Positions 9,858-21,688 of a stretch of DNA of 64,000 nt are shown here, one piece after another. The notes under the pieces were generated by a model. It ran no database searches. It saw only the letters and a list, made by a program, of their open reading frames with translations, and had not been told where the DNA came from. Every line of letters begins with the position of its first letter. The stretch's first letter is position 1. The DNA lies in the NCBI GenBank assembly GCA_023213315.1, contig JAKCPI010006205.1, forward strand, positions 1 to 64,000. The letters run 5' to 3'. The translations under genes and the position numbers were made by a program. This DNA is from Euborellia annulipes (Eukaryota; Arthropoda; Insecta; Dermaptera; Anisolabididae).

Positions 9858-10258
9858 CAGGGGCGGCGCGTCCATTAGGCAAATTGGGGGGCCCCCAGGG
9901 CGGAACCTGGAGAGGGCGCAAAAATGTCAAAATAAAAAAAAAATTTTGGTTCCGCAAGCGGTACTCGAAAAGATTAGATTCCGCGGGCGACAAATTTTGG
10001 TTCGGCGGGCGGCAAAAATTTCGTCTCTCTAAAAAAAAGGTAAAAAATTTTTTCGGGCGGGGAAAAATTTTGGTTCCGCGCAAGAGGAAATGTTCCGCGG
10101 GCGGCACACGGGAAAAAATTTTGTTTTTTCGCAGAAAAATTTTGAGATCAGGGAAAATTTTAAGGAGGGGGCGGCAAATTATATTTTTAAAGTTTTTTTT
10201 TGGGGGGGGCGCAAAAAAATATCTTGCCTAGGGCGGCAGAATAGCTTGCGCGGCCCTG
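9858..10258. mobile_element. hAT-type MITE
   Basis: Ends CAGGGGCGGCGCG and TGCGCGGCCCTG are flanked by the 8-bp duplication TATCTTAG (9850-9857, 10259-10266). The interior repeats GGCGGCAAAAATTT and GGTTCCGCG blocks like those of 50858-51354. Non-coding. Confidence 0.9.
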
Positions 10259-10416
10259 TATCTTAGGGTCTTGTTTTGGAATCTCACTTCTTCTTCAAAA
10301 CAAGTTCCTATTATTCAGTAAATATAAGACCAACAATTAACAATGAAAATTTTCGATAGACAGTCTTTTAAGAAAAGTAGAGAATATATTATAATTGCAA
10401 ATTGTTTTGGTTGCAG

Positions 10417-10731
10417 TTGCTCGCGCTCCAAAGACAACTGCAGCTGCAGGCTAAGGAGGCTGCGGTGGCGGCGGCGGCGGCGGCTACGGCCGGCGCAAGT
10501 CCGCCCCCAACTGCTGCTGCCGCCGCCGCCACCGCTACATCGCCTTCTGCCGCCTCCGCCGCTGCAGCTGCTGCCGCCGCATTATCGGCAGGCAAACCGC
10601 CACGGAGACGTTCAACAACCAATACAAATACCGGTGCTGCTTCTGCTGCTGCTGCTGCCGCCGCCGCCGCCGCTGCTGCTGCTGCAGCCGCCGCTGCAGC
10701 TGCTGCTACAGCCTCTGATGCCTCAAAATAG
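10417..10731 (+). CDS. Terminal exon (d) of polyalanine protein gene
   Basis: The acceptor TTGGTTGCAG is followed in phase by a 104-residue frame ending in TAG. It starts LLALQRQLQLQAKEAA, a short amphipathic Leu/Gln segment, then contains Ala-rich blocks interrupted by Pro, Ser and Thr, a basic patch (KPPRRRSTTNT), and about 25 consecutive Ala-dominated residues before SDASK. Ala codons are mixed (GCT, GCC, GCA), so the run is not a simple triplet expansion. Runs of this kind are common in arthropod transcription and chromatin regulators; the specific identity is unknown. Confidence 0.75.
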   Translation: MLALQRQLQLQAKEAAVAAAAAATAGASPPPTAAAAAATATSPSAASAAAAAAAALSAGKPPRRRSTTNTNTGAASAAAAAAAAAAAAAAAAAAAAATASDASK

Positions 10732-10948
10732 CCTCGGCTTCATCGCTTCGACTCAAGTGACTCAAGTCAATGTTCCTACCTCTGTTTTCTTCTTCTTCTT
10801 CTTCTGCGGACGCTGCTCTCACCTCTCTCGTATCAAACAGCGTGTTGTTTCCTTGTTTCTTTATCACCCCATGTCCTTGTTGAATGCATGCAATTGTTTA
10901 AAGATGACAGAGGGCCGTATTTAGAACCTGGATACGATTCTTATTATA

Positions 10949-11090
10949 CAGGGTCACCCTACACTCCCGAAAATAGCATGTTCCTCTTGTGAATTATCCG
11001 AACAATCTCTTGGAAGATTAATTGATGTTCTTATGATCGAACTTGTGATTTTATTTAATCTTCCTTTCCCTTTAATATCGATCCCCCCTG
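10949..11090. mobile_element. Short TA-flanked MITE in the 3' flank
   Basis: Ends CAGGGTCACCC and ATCCCCCCTG are flanked by TA (10947-10948 and 11091-11092), as in mariner-type MITEs. The first AATAAA after the polyalanine gene's stop codon lies immediately after it at 11094-11099, so this insertion may sit in the 3' untranslated region. Confidence 0.6.
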
Positions 11091-11093
11091 TAT

Positions 11094-11099
11094 AATAAA
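11094..11099 (+). promoter_or_regulatory. Candidate polyadenylation signal, polyalanine gene
   Basis: AATAAA about 360 bases after the TAG stop at 10729-10731. In such AT-rich DNA chance occurrence is likely. Confidence 0.35.
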
Positions 11100-12993
11100 A
11101 ATTAATTTTGTAATTATGATATTTGCATTTTGCAAAATTCTTATTTATATATTTTATTTTAGAATTTATTTATTTTTCTACAATAGTGAAAGATACACCA
11201 AAAAATCATATCTGCGTGTTTTATTTTTATCGACATATTTTTTTAGTAAACAAATACACATTCCTATTTATATGAATTTCAAGATTTTAAACCTGCATTT
11301 CGATGGGTTTTTTTTCTGATTACGGCCCTTGTTCAATAGCAATAATGTTTTGGTTAAGTTAAATGTGAGCTCCTCGGAAGCCCTTCAGATCAGCAATAAA
11401 CGACGCAAAGTTCCTTTATATAAACCCAAAATTATTTTTTTTTTTGTTCTAAATTGCTAAAGATTGACAAAAGAAAATTCGAATTTCTAAAATCATTAAT
11501 GAACAAAAAAAAAAAAAATTCATTATGGATTCCAATAAAAGACTGTAATTGTTATCGCCTTATTGGCGACTCGAAGACTAGAGAACGGACTTAAATTTTT
11601 GCTCTTCATCCAAATTTATGCGTCGTATAATTAAAATTAATTTTTTTATAAATAGCATTTTTTTTTTTTTAATATTTATAAAAATATGTTCCCTCCCTCG
11701 TTTCTCTTTGGAGGCTGTCATTTTCAATAATTTAACTTTATTAACGTTATTTCTCAAAATAAAAAATTTCATTAATCATTTTCAATTGTTGAAAAACTGT
11801 GGCTGAATGCCTTTAATCTTGACCTCATCGCCATTAATCATTTCATTTATTTAATAGAGTATTTCAAAAATTTATCGAATTCAAAACAAAAGTAAAAGAA
11901 AATATTTTCAAGTTTTGTGAATTTCGATTTTTAGAAAGATCTCTACGATTCGAAAACAAAACTCCCATTTTCCAAGGAAAAAAAAAAAATTTTTAGAAAT
12001 TTTGTTCACTTTATAATATTAGCAGGCCTATTTTCAAAATAAAATGGAAATTATTTTTATACTCATAGGACTAAAAAAAATTTTTTCTTAAAATTATCAG
12101 ATATATACTATTTTATTAAGAATTTTTTTCTGAATTTTATCTTTTCTAGTATAAAAAATGAAGGCCAAAAATTGATTAGCATACAATATTTTAATTAATC
12201 GAAAAAAGTGTGATAGACTCTCTCTTTCTCTCTAATTTATTTTATCTTTAAATGACGCCTCTTGAAGAGAACGTATTCTTAAAGTTAATATTTAATTTAT
12301 ACTATTTATATAAAACGAAATGAGTATTGATCTTAAATTTCTCCCAAAGATCGATACTCTAAATCGATGCAATCCAGTGCTTCTCAACATTTGAAATATT
12401 TTTTTAAAAAGCGATAAATTATAATTTTTTTTTCGGCTGATCAGGCCATTTGACTTTTAGAAATTTATTATTTTATTTATTAAATACAAATATTGATGGC
12501 ATCCGGCGGGTATTCAACGGTCTTGATTTTTCGGGGGTCACCTATCCCGATTTTCAGCACCGCTTGGCGTTTAACAACATTGATCTTGATGGCTGTTGTT
12601 CATTCTTCTTGCCAGGCCCGCCGGCAAATTATCATTTTTGTTTTATTAAAAAAAAAATAAATAAATAAACAATAATCTCCAAATTTATTAATGTCTGTTT
12701 CGCAACTCACTAACATAAACAAACAGGGCTAGAAGTGGGGGAGTGTGGGGGGGGGGGGTTTGCTAAGTAACCCTAAAAATAATTCACAACACTTATTTAC
12801 ATATTTCTTTTTTGCATTGTTGTATATATTAAATAGACATGTCTGTATACTGAGAGGCAATGAGAATGGAAATCTCCCGTAACAGTCTTTTTTTTATACC
12901 TTAAGATAATTACTATCCTCCTTTATTCTATGCAAGAGAAAGAAACAACTTCTGACGCGAATTGATTGTAGATGGTTAGGAGGAATTTATTGT
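11100..12993. other. AT-rich intergenic DNA
   Basis: Mostly A/T runs and chance open frames. A GC-richer patch at about 12490-12620 (ATCCGGCGGGTATTCAACGG; CAGGCCCGCCGGC) may be an old repeat fragment. No gene is supported. Confidence 0.45.
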
Positions 12994-13328
12994 AAGGATC
13001 GTCGGCCAAAAATTAAATAATTTTGCATATTATCAGTTTATCCCAATGAGATGGAATCATCCTAAGTACAGGCAAGAGATGTTTTGTAAATCGTAACTTA
13101 TTCCCATCCAATATGACAAAGTAGATTAGCATTCCATGAATCCAATATGACAAAGCAGATAAGCATACCATGCATGGTATGCTTATCTGCTTTGTCATAG
13201 TGGATGGGAAAAATTGTCAATTTGCAAAACATGATTCTTGTACTGAGACTTCTATCTCACTGGGAACAAAATATCTGCAAATATACGGATAATATGGAAA
13301 ATTATTCAATTTCTGGCCTAAGGTCCTT
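12994..13328. mobile_element. Foldback element with a perfect central palindrome
   Basis: Outer arms (AAGGATCGTCGGCCAAAAAT; ATTTCTGGCCTAAGGTCCTT) and inner arms (TCCCATCCAATATGACAAA; TTTGTCATAGTGGATGGGA) are inverted with respect to each other. The centre at 13146-13199 is a perfect 54-bp palindrome. Non-coding. Confidence 0.75.
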
Positions 13329-13537
13329 AGAATAAATTGAAAAACAACTTCTATTTTATTTATCCAGCTAATAATAGGTATTTGTTCTTTGGCGAATATT
13401 GACCCTTTTTTCTATAAAAATATGTGTGTCAAACAACATAATATGTTAAATTGCAATCAATAAAGAGAGCCTTAATCTTATGCAATTTAACTTTCCATTT
13501 GATTTTTTTTTAAATAATAAAAAGACAAAAATATTTA

Positions 13538-13789
13538 GATCCTGTTACGCATTAGTGTGTCAAGGGCCAGCTACCGAGTTTTGAAAAAATTAACATCAAA
13601 GTTTTTTGTTTTCATTGGATTATATGATATAATTTTTTTTGTCAATTGTGCAAGTAACATTAAATATAAATTTTTTTAGGACATATTTCATAAAAAATAC
13701 TATTAATTATAGCATTTGAAACAATATTCCGTGCTTAACTCAGTTTTTAATTTTTTTGGCGCTTGACACACTAATGCATAACCGGGTCC
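13538..13789. mobile_element. MITE with about 28-bp inverted termini
   Basis: GATCCTGTTACGCATTAG followed by TGTGTCAAG at the left is matched by CTTGACACACTAATGCATAA then CCGGGTCC at the right. The interior is AT-rich. The duplication at the ends is not clear, so the superfamily is unassigned. Confidence 0.75.
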
Positions 13790-15251
13790 ATTTATAAAAA
13801 ATAAAAAAATAATAAAATAGATATAAATAATAAAGCAATTGAGAACAATAAAATTAACGAAAAAGTACAAAAAATTATGCATGAATGTTTTTTATATTAA
13901 TTCCAAAATGTTAGAGCTAGAATGCTGCCAATTTGTATTTAGAGCATTTCCCCAGACCAAACTAATTTTTATATTGAAAATCTATTAATCTCAGGGAATT
14001 TAAAATAAGCACTTACACATTTTGTTCTATTCTCAAAATAAATATATATGTATTACAACAATGAGTGTAATAAGTTTTTTTAAAGGATACTCTTATGCAT
14101 AATTTACAAAAGAAAACTTAGCACATGGCTTTTTTTTAGAAATTTCTTTACTTTTTGGAAATCTCTTTTCATTTAGTTTATATTTTCTATTCTGGCTCCT
14201 CTCTCCAAAAACCATTTTTTATTTATTTTTGGCATAAATAAATGTGGATAATTTGTATTATAAATAATAAATACGTTTAAAGTCTCAATGACTTCCAAAA
14301 AGTCTATTTTATGAGTTTTGATTTTTTTTCAAAATTCCTGGTTCTTTTTTCAAATTACTTCCCTTTTATTCACATTGATTGAGAGGAATCATTTTTAATT
14401 CATTATTCATTAAAACGCATACTTTTTAATTCATATAAAACATTTGATAAATTCACATTCATATTATAGCTTAGGCCTTGCTATTATATTTTTCAGATAG
14501 TTGAGAAGCACTGTTCTATTTTTTTTTATTTTCTAACCGTAATTTAATTTATAAATACCGTCGGATTTCAAAAGACTTATTGTTAAATAATTTTCATATT
14601 TATTAATTATTATTGTATTAATTTGAGATATGCTCACCAAGTGCTTTAGAGAGGCAATGGTCTATTCATTGAATTCAACATATTCATAATAAATAATAAT
14701 AATAATAATAATACTTATAAATATATGTTTAAAAAATAATACAATTCATACATACTGTATATATGTAAAAAGTAATTTACTTGCAAATCTGAATGTTCCC
14801 CTTTTTAATGGAATAGTCAAATCCATTGAGTCAAACAAGTCTAGAGAGAAAAAAAAAACAAAACAGAAACTCATTAGGTTGTGTTGCTGACGAAGCCTCC
14901 GCGCACATCATTCAATTATTTATTCATATGCTCTAATCACACGATAATTATTAATATTAAGTTTTTTTCTTATTTTTATTTTATTTACTGCCCACGTTAT
15001 GACTGATTCTTTTAAGGAGAGGGATTGAAAAAAAAAATTGTATTTATTTGAAAGTCTTGTTAGGCACATTTTGTAAGATAATTTATTTGTTATGACGTTA
15101 ATGATTGAAAACTAACGTCATTTTTTATTTATATTAAAAAATTGTAAAAAAAATTATGCTCCTATCATATTTCTTATAATTTAATTTAATTATATAAATA
15201 CTCAAATCAAATTTCTTAATAAATTAATTGAAATTTTAACCAGATTCAACA
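13790..15251. other. AT-rich intergenic DNA
   Basis: Low-complexity A/T-rich sequence including an (AAT)n run near 14690. No gene or clear repeat recognised. Confidence 0.5.
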
Positions 15252-15265
15252 AAGAAATTTTTATT

Positions 15266-15610
15266 ATAATGGAGAATTGGAGATATCAGCCAAATTAGAA
15301 TGATCTAGGTTCAATAAAACTCCCAGAATAAGACATTTCGGCCTGAATTTATTTGGCCATCTTCAGCTATTGGGAATTATACACATAGTGCAAGTGCACA
15401 TGTGATCAAACCAGGACTCGTCAATAATAAAATTTATTTACTTCATACAAAATTATATGGATCGTGTGCTCTAGCTAAGAGATAATTATCTGAGCTTCAG
15501 GGGCCGAAACGTCTTATTCTGGGAGTTTTATTGAACCTAGATTTCATTCTATTTGGCTGATTATCTCCATCTCTCCATTATAATCACATCACAGCCACAA
15601 CCTCAAAAGG
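15266..15610. mobile_element. PLE-like inverted-repeat retroposon, copy 1
   Basis: Exact 14-bp duplications AAGAAATTTTTATT lie at 15252-15265 and 15611-15624. The arms are inverted (GGTTCAATAAAACTCCCAGA; the complement near 15515-15535), with hammerhead-like sequence at 15336-15366 (minus) and a degenerate one on the plus strand near 15490-15515. The tail reads ATAATCACATCACAGCCACA. The same element recurs at 57122-57570. Confidence 0.8.
15336..15366 (-). ncRNA. Hammerhead-like core
   Basis: Minus strand: CTGAAGA, T, GGCC, an 11-base loop, GGCC, GAAA, then TGTC. Stem II has four Watson-Crick pairs. Confidence 0.55.
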
Positions 15611-15817
15611 AAGAAATTTTTATTGCAATGTTTAAATAATTCTTTCTTCTTAAATTATGTCTCTGTATCTTTAATTGAGAATTTTTCTTAAATTTCTTTT
15701 CTTTAATTTCTGAATATATATACTGTATATATTCTAAAAATATTTGATAATTTAAGAAAAACTTAATTACCATTTAAGAAAAATTTTAACTTAAAAATAC
15801 TTTATAAAATTTTTGCT

Positions 15818-15928
15818 GGAACCGGAGAATTAAACCAGCTTCTAGTGGACGCCCTTCACTTCAATTTAATTTGTAATTAAATTGAAGTGAGAGGCGTCCA
15901 CTAGCGGCTGGTTTTATTCTCCGGTTCC
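15818..15928. mobile_element. Short foldback MITE (111 bp)
   Basis: Near-perfect arms: GGAACCGGAGAATTAAACCA and ATTCTCCGGTTCC at the outside, CACTTCAATTTAATT and AATTAAATTGAAGTG at the centre. The middle of each arm carries AGTGGACGCC or its complement. Confidence 0.85.
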
Positions 15929-16419
15929 TTCTATTATTATTTTTAGTTGGAATTTTTTTTAATTGATTAATTTAAGAGATAAGCTAATAAGACTGACTTT
16001 TAAATTAGGATTAAGATTCGCGATCCCTGACCAATTTTAGTCACTTTAGTATTTTACCATGAGATGCATAAATTTCTTCATTTTGTTTACTGAAAGGCGA
16101 ACTCCCTAGTGAGTGAGTCTGCCCTAAAAGATAATTAATTTCGAATAATATACTCAGTCATTTGGGTTACCTACATTTCAAACCATCAAAAATGAACAAA
16201 TTTATACATCTCATGCTATATATATTCAGTTGATTAAATTATATAGAATAATAAAATCGGGGTCTACCAGTAAATATCTTCAGGAAAGAACTAAAAAATC
16301 AAAGAATTTATATTAATGTGAGGTATGAAGAAGAGAATAGAAACATCTATATACCGTGGTATACACGTTTCGGTCATCTATGCAATCACCTCTAAAGTGT
16401 CAATGAAGATCCTCTAGAG

Positions 16420-16770
16420 CAGTGGTTCCCAACCGGTGCCGCGGCACCCAAGGGTGCCGCAAGAATGCCTAAGGGGTGCCGCGAAATATTTAGAAAAAAT
16501 AAAAATAAAAATAAAGATACGGAAAAAACAAAGGAAATATTTTTGGGAGGGCAGGGAAAATTTCTTGCCAGGGCGGCAAAAATTTCGTTCCCTAAAAAAA
16601 AAAAGGTAAAATGATTTTCACAAGAGGGGAAAAAATTTTCCGGAGAGCGGAAAAAATTTCGTTTTGCTAGGAAAAAAAAAGGAAGGGTGCCCCTAGTGTG
16701 TAATGTTATGTTATGTTATTCCCAAAGCACCTTTGGGGTGCCGTGGACTTCAAAAGGTTGGGAAACACTG
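16420..16770. mobile_element. hAT-type MITE
   Basis: Ends CAGTGGTTCCCAACC and GGTTGGGAAACACTG with the duplication CTCTAGAG (16412-16419 and 16771-16778). The interior carries GGTGCCGC repeats and a module shared with 21810-21954. Confidence 0.9.
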
Positions 16771-16811
16771 CTCTAGAGTTAATTGGCATGTAATCATACA
16801 AAGGTTACAAT

Positions 16812-17058
16812 TAGGATTCTATTATGGAAAAATCGATTATCGATTATGGGAAAAATAATCGATTATACCTTTTTTTATCTGATAAAATTTTCATTTTCCC
16901 CCTCGGAAAAATCATTTGACCTTTTTTTTCCGAGTCTCATTCCATCTTTTCAAACGCATGTTTCCCGAAAAATAATCGATTATTTTTTTTAATAATCGAT
17001 TATTTTTAAGGAAATAATCGAACAATAATCGATTAATCGATTATTTTGCGCAGCCCTA
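16812..17058. mobile_element. hAT-type MITE rich in ATCGATTA
   Basis: Ends TAGG... and ...GCGCAGCCCTA with near-identical 8-bp flanks (GTTACAAT and ATTACAAT). The interior contains about ten AATCGATTA motifs. The left terminus is eroded, so the exact boundary is less sure. Confidence 0.65.
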
Positions 17059-17400
17059 ATTACAATGTCCCGTTTTTGTCACAAGACAATATGGTCAGTG
17101 AACTTTAGAGTAACTTCAATGAAAACACTTCAGTCCATTGAATGGTCACATAGATGACCGAAACGATGATGACACCACTAAACAAACATACATAGCTGCT
17201 TTTGCGCTTTTCTTCACACTGTAACTCACTATAAAAATAAATTGATGAAAATGAAAAATATATAATTGGCATTTTTTAATTCAAAAAGGTACCGTCTGGA
17301 TATTATTTCTTATTTAATATAACAAATTCTACATCCAGTTGTTTTTTCATTCTACTTTCATACAATGAACTGAATCGATTTTAGTTGGAACTTTTAACCA

Positions 17401-17610
17401 GAAAAAGATAATTTGCCTATTTTTTATGTGTATTTGCACATATTTCATTCCCATCTTCAATACAAGCAACGGTTGTTATGCATATTGTATCACATTTCCA
17501 TCCAATATGTTATAATAGATGAGCTCGCAATGATGTAACGATTTGCATAACAAAAGTTGCTTGTAGTATGAGATTGAAATATCTATAAATACGCAAATTA
17601 TCTTTCTCTT
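17401..17610. mobile_element. Foldback element
   Basis: AGATAATTTGC at the left and GCAAATTATCT at the right, with inner inverted blocks around GTTATGCATATTG and GATTTGCATAAC. It resembles the 12994-13328 element (shared CCATCCAATATG). Confidence 0.55.
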
Positions 17611-18313
17611 GCTGAAAGTCCTGATAAGAATCAATTTCGTACATTTTATCCGTGATTTTTTAGTTTCTCTAATTATAAAAAAATCATTTCAGAGCTTCCC
17701 TTCTCCGCCACTCTACCACAAATAATGACCATACCAAATCGTACTTTCTTTTAATTTATGTAAAATATTTTTTTAGAAGAAATTATTTGAGTGTTTATTT
17801 TAATTATTATTGTAAATATTGTATTAAAAAAATTTGACCACTGTGTGGCCTCTATTTAGATAAATAATTAAAAGAATTTAATAAATTTAAAAAAAAATCT
17901 GTTTGATAAACTACTTAGTTATATAATATCGCTCACAATCTATTTATTGTAAAAATAAATTTACGGTATTTATTTTATTTGATACTTATTATAAGTATTT
18001 ATTATTCCTTTAATTAATATTATTTGAGAATTGTTTGTAATATTTTGATTGTTTATTACTTAAAAAAGATTAACTTAAGAGTTAATTTAAATAAGATTTT
18101 AGTTGTTATAGTAGTTTAGTTTACTTTTTTATTAATCTTATTTAAATTGATTTTAGTAAATATTTATTTTAAAAACTATTGTTTTGATAACGTAATACCA
18201 GGCGCATGATATTGAATTTAAAAGGAATTTTTCTACAAAAATTCTAATTAATTATCTTCGAAGGAATTATTCAATAAGAAAATTATTTTCAAATGCTTTC
18301 ACATGATATAAAC
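17611..18313. other. AT-rich intergenic DNA
   Basis: No coding or repeat signal that I can support. Confidence 0.5.
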
Positions 18314-18827
18314 CAGACGCGGTCCTTCAAGGGGCTATGCCTCCCCCTCCCCAAACTTTCACTCGATGATATTTTGGATTCTTACCAAGTAGGAGGAGGG
18401 AGGTAATAACCTCCTTTACCCCCCCCCCCCTCTCCTCCCCCCTGAGACTTGAGAAAAATATTTTTTTTGGCAATTAAAATTTATTTTTAATATAAAATTT
18501 TAAAATTTAATACTTAAAAATTTGACTTGTATATACTGTATATTCTGGTAAACAAGTACAGAATACACCTTTAAATTACGAAGGTAAAAAAAAATTGTGT
18601 GCTGTGCGACCAGTCACACTAGATTAGCCCCCCCCCCCCCCCCCACCGAGAAACTCCTCTGAATCCGCTCTTGATTCTTGCGTAAAAATAATTAAATTAG
18701 AGCCTTATTATAATTTTTTATTTTAACCTTTATTGGTAAGGATACTTTTTAATAATTCACTTTCAAAGGTTTTAATTTGTCAAATTTAAAAAAAAACCCC
18801 CCCCCCCCCACTCCAAGACAGCGCCTG
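18314..18827. mobile_element. hAT-type MITE
   Basis: Ends CAGACGCGGTCC and GACAGCGCCTG are flanked by ATATAAAC and CTATAAAC (7 of 8 identical). The interior has C-runs and a CTGTGCGACCAGTCACACTA segment shared with family A hairpins. Confidence 0.7.
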
Positions 18828-20068
18828 CTATAAACAAGTGATAAACATCAAATGTAATAAAAAATCTCAAAGTTACCAACGAAATATTGAAATTATCGAG
18901 ACTCTATTGGATTTGTAAAATAAATTTTTTATAAAAATTTTTGAAGTAAATATACTTAAATGGATATTGCTTTTCTATTTTCTAGTTTTATTTAACAACA
19001 AACGGAATTATTATATATTTTGAGAAAGTGTACTTTGAGTTTTTTTTTTCAGATTGCTGTCCCACTCATCGTTCTTTTTTCTCTAGTCTAAAATATGCAC
19101 ATGGCTTAGTAATTGTATCTCAAAATATATATTTCTATGGGTCTTTTTTATCGATTTTTAAATATTAATATTAATAGTTTATTTTGCCGAAAATTTAACC
19201 ATAAACAAATAGAAGCGTCACCGTTAATTAATAAAGAGGACGAAAGAAATTTGATCAAAAATAGGGGGTATTTAAATTAGCTGAGGAAAATCATAGAAAT
19301 TGGAGAGAAATCTGTGAGTTTTGAGAGTTGACATGATGTACCAAGCAGTTAAGATGGGGAGGAAGCAACGTAATCCAGCCTCATAATGGATCGCCAATAG
19401 GGATCATTAAAATGATACGAAAACTCAATTTTTTGATCTCAAAGAAGAGAAAGGGAGCATTAAGATCAAACAATATTCACCCTGTTAAATAAAGAACCTG
19501 ATTTTATTGATAAGCTTTTATTTTAGATTTTCTAAAAATTATTTTTTTGCTGTCACTTCTTAAAACAAGATCACGTGCTTTCAAGGACCAAGTGATTAAG
19601 TTTTCATGATTCTAAATTATTATTTTATTTTATACATCCGATTTCCATCATTATACATATTAAAAAAAATACAATACTTTCTCCTTACTATAATACAGAC
19701 CGGTAAGATAATTCGGAGGTATCAAAATAAAGAAAAAATATCCGGAAACGATTCTTTCACCAATTATCCGCCATTTTTTATCACTAAATAATTTATTTCT
19801 CTGGAAGAGCTTGACCAATTAAGAGGAACATCGACTATGTAAAGTTCCACTTTGTAGAAAACATCAATTTGATCAATTAAAAAAAATAATTCTGGACATA
19901 GAAAATTTTTAAATTAAAATTATGAATTTGTATAAAATACATCAAGAGTATATTTTAGTATCCCGTTTTATTTCCTAATTAAATGGTATAACTTTTAAAA
20001 CGATTATTCAAAAGATTTCAGAAAACACTGTGATATTCATTTTAACACGATTCTTGAAGGCCTCATAT
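18828..20068. other. AT-rich intergenic DNA
   Basis: No supported gene or repeat. Confidence 0.5.
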
Positions 20069-20330
20069 CAAGGGCAGATCCAGAGGTGTTTCTCTGGGGG
20101 GGGTTATCTGGTGAGACTCGTAGCACAGCACACAATTTTTTTCTTAATTTCGGTAATTTAAAGGCGCATTCTGTACTTGTTTGCCAGAATATAAATACAA
20201 ATCAAATTTTTAAGTATTAATTTTTAAACTTTTACATTAAAAATAATTTTTTTTTTTTTTTCGAAAAAAAAGTTTTTTCAAATATCGGGGGGGGGGGGGG
20301 ATAATTACCCCCCCCTTGTATCCTCCCTTG
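20069..20330. mobile_element. hAT-type MITE
   Basis: Ends CAAGGGCAGATCC and TATCCTCCCTTG with exact duplication CCTCATAT (20061-20068 and 20331-20338). The interior has GTAGCACAGCACACAA and AGGCGCATTCTGTACTTG, shared with 18550-18650, 23470-23580 and 46390-46500. Confidence 0.85.
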
Positions 20331-20530
20331 CCTCATATAGCTAATGGAGGCTGTTTTCTGAAATCCTTTGCTTGAGAGTTTTAAGAGTCAAAAAGCAAAT
20401 TAAACGAGGTATAAAAATTTACTATTTTTTTTTTTTATAATAATTCCCCATTTTTGAGTTCTTGTCATTTAGAAATTTTAAATGACTACAATTTTCAAAC
20501 GAAATTGATTTTTAACTACTTGTAAGGTCT

Positions 20531-20680
20531 TTTTCGGCATATAAGGCCATTTAGACCCTATTTATTGCAAATTATTGGAAGCCGATTCAAATGAAATAAA
20601 TTTTTCTCGATTGGGACGGGAAACGAACCCGGGAGCCTAGGCGCGAGTAGCTAACATTAGTGAGTTAAATGCAAAAATGC
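20531..20680 (-). repeat. SINE-3 (tRNA-derived) copy
   Basis: Minus-strand B-box-like GGGTTCGTTTCCCGTCC within a tRNA-like head, then AAATTTATTTCATTTGAATC and the end GGCCTTATATGCCGAAAAAG. Similar to 42945-43120 and 63068-63225. Confidence 0.6.
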
Positions 20681-21480
20681 AACTCACTTGATCAAAATGT
20701 TTCAGAAATTATTTGGTAAAAAAAAAATATGACGGAAGGAACGTTTCCGGGCATAACCACCTCCGATTAACCCTTTCTAATAGTGCGGAAGAGTAAAAAA
20801 AAAATTTCCCGTCGTTTCTATAACACTTGATTATACTATTTTGAAAATAAAACGGGTATTAAAGAAATCCTAAATAAATGTAAAAATTTTTCTTATAGAA
20901 TAATTCTTTATGAAAAAAATAGCTCAAAGTTTTTTTTTTCTCAAGACTTTCAAAATTGCTACAACCTCTCCTTAAAAAGAAAATATAAAAATTAGGGGTA
21001 TTGTTATCGAATTTTAGTTTATGTTAAGAATTTGTATTTTTGTTCATAAGTGATTGTGAGAGAGAGAATCGTAAATAATTGAAGCCTCTTGCCTCCTATG
21101 ACCAAACGATTATTTCCGTGCGCATCCTCTGTTTGAACATTAAATATAATTAAAAAATAAACGAGGCTCTTAATTGTAATTGTAAATACATATTAAAACA
21201 TATATTTTTACCAAAAAAATAAAAACAAATAAAAAATAAAAATAATAAATAAAGAAAATAAAAAAAATCCTCTTACATGGATTAATCGGATAAATATGAA
21301 ACATATTTATTAATTATTTAATAACATGGTTTGTAGTTTGTACCATTATTACTGTACAAACGTTTGCCATTTTTATGTAAATGATGTATATATTACTATT
21401 TAATATATCTACATAAATATGCAAAAGCATAATTGCTCTATAAGATAATATGAATGTACAAATTTACTTATCGCAATTGT

Positions 21481-21512
<32 letters not shown>

Positions 21513-21688
21513 TTATGATAAATTTATTTACAGAGTTTGAATAAATTTCTATAGCAGGGTTATTTATATTTCTTATCTTCCCATCTTATTTCTAAGAAAA
21601 AATTCCTCCCAGACTCCCCCAGAAGTCGTCTGCCCGGATCTGGGCTCAATAAATTATGGTAACCCTATGTTCAGGAAACTCCCCCTCC
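20681..21688. other. AT-rich intergenic DNA
   Basis: Includes an A-run of about 30 bases at 21487. No gene supported. Confidence 0.5.

Larger units (their letters stand above)
16366..17180. mobile_element. Foldback-like unit with GGTCAT/ATGACC-GAAAC ends, split by two hAT MITEs
   Basis: ACACGTTTCGGTCATCTATG at the left is matched by CATAGATGACCGAAACG at about 17150-17166. Two hAT-type insertions lie between. The GAAACG ends recall the PLE-like units, but no intact CTGANGA core is seen. Confidence 0.5.

Noticed and set aside
10389..10622. Minus-strand Ala-rich frame
   Set aside because: Shadow of the plus-strand polyalanine exon; only the plus frame has matching splice phases.
16366..17180. 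Hammerhead core at the GGTCAT/ATGACC-GAAAC ends
   Set aside because: GAAAC and a stem half are present but no CTGANGA in the right place.
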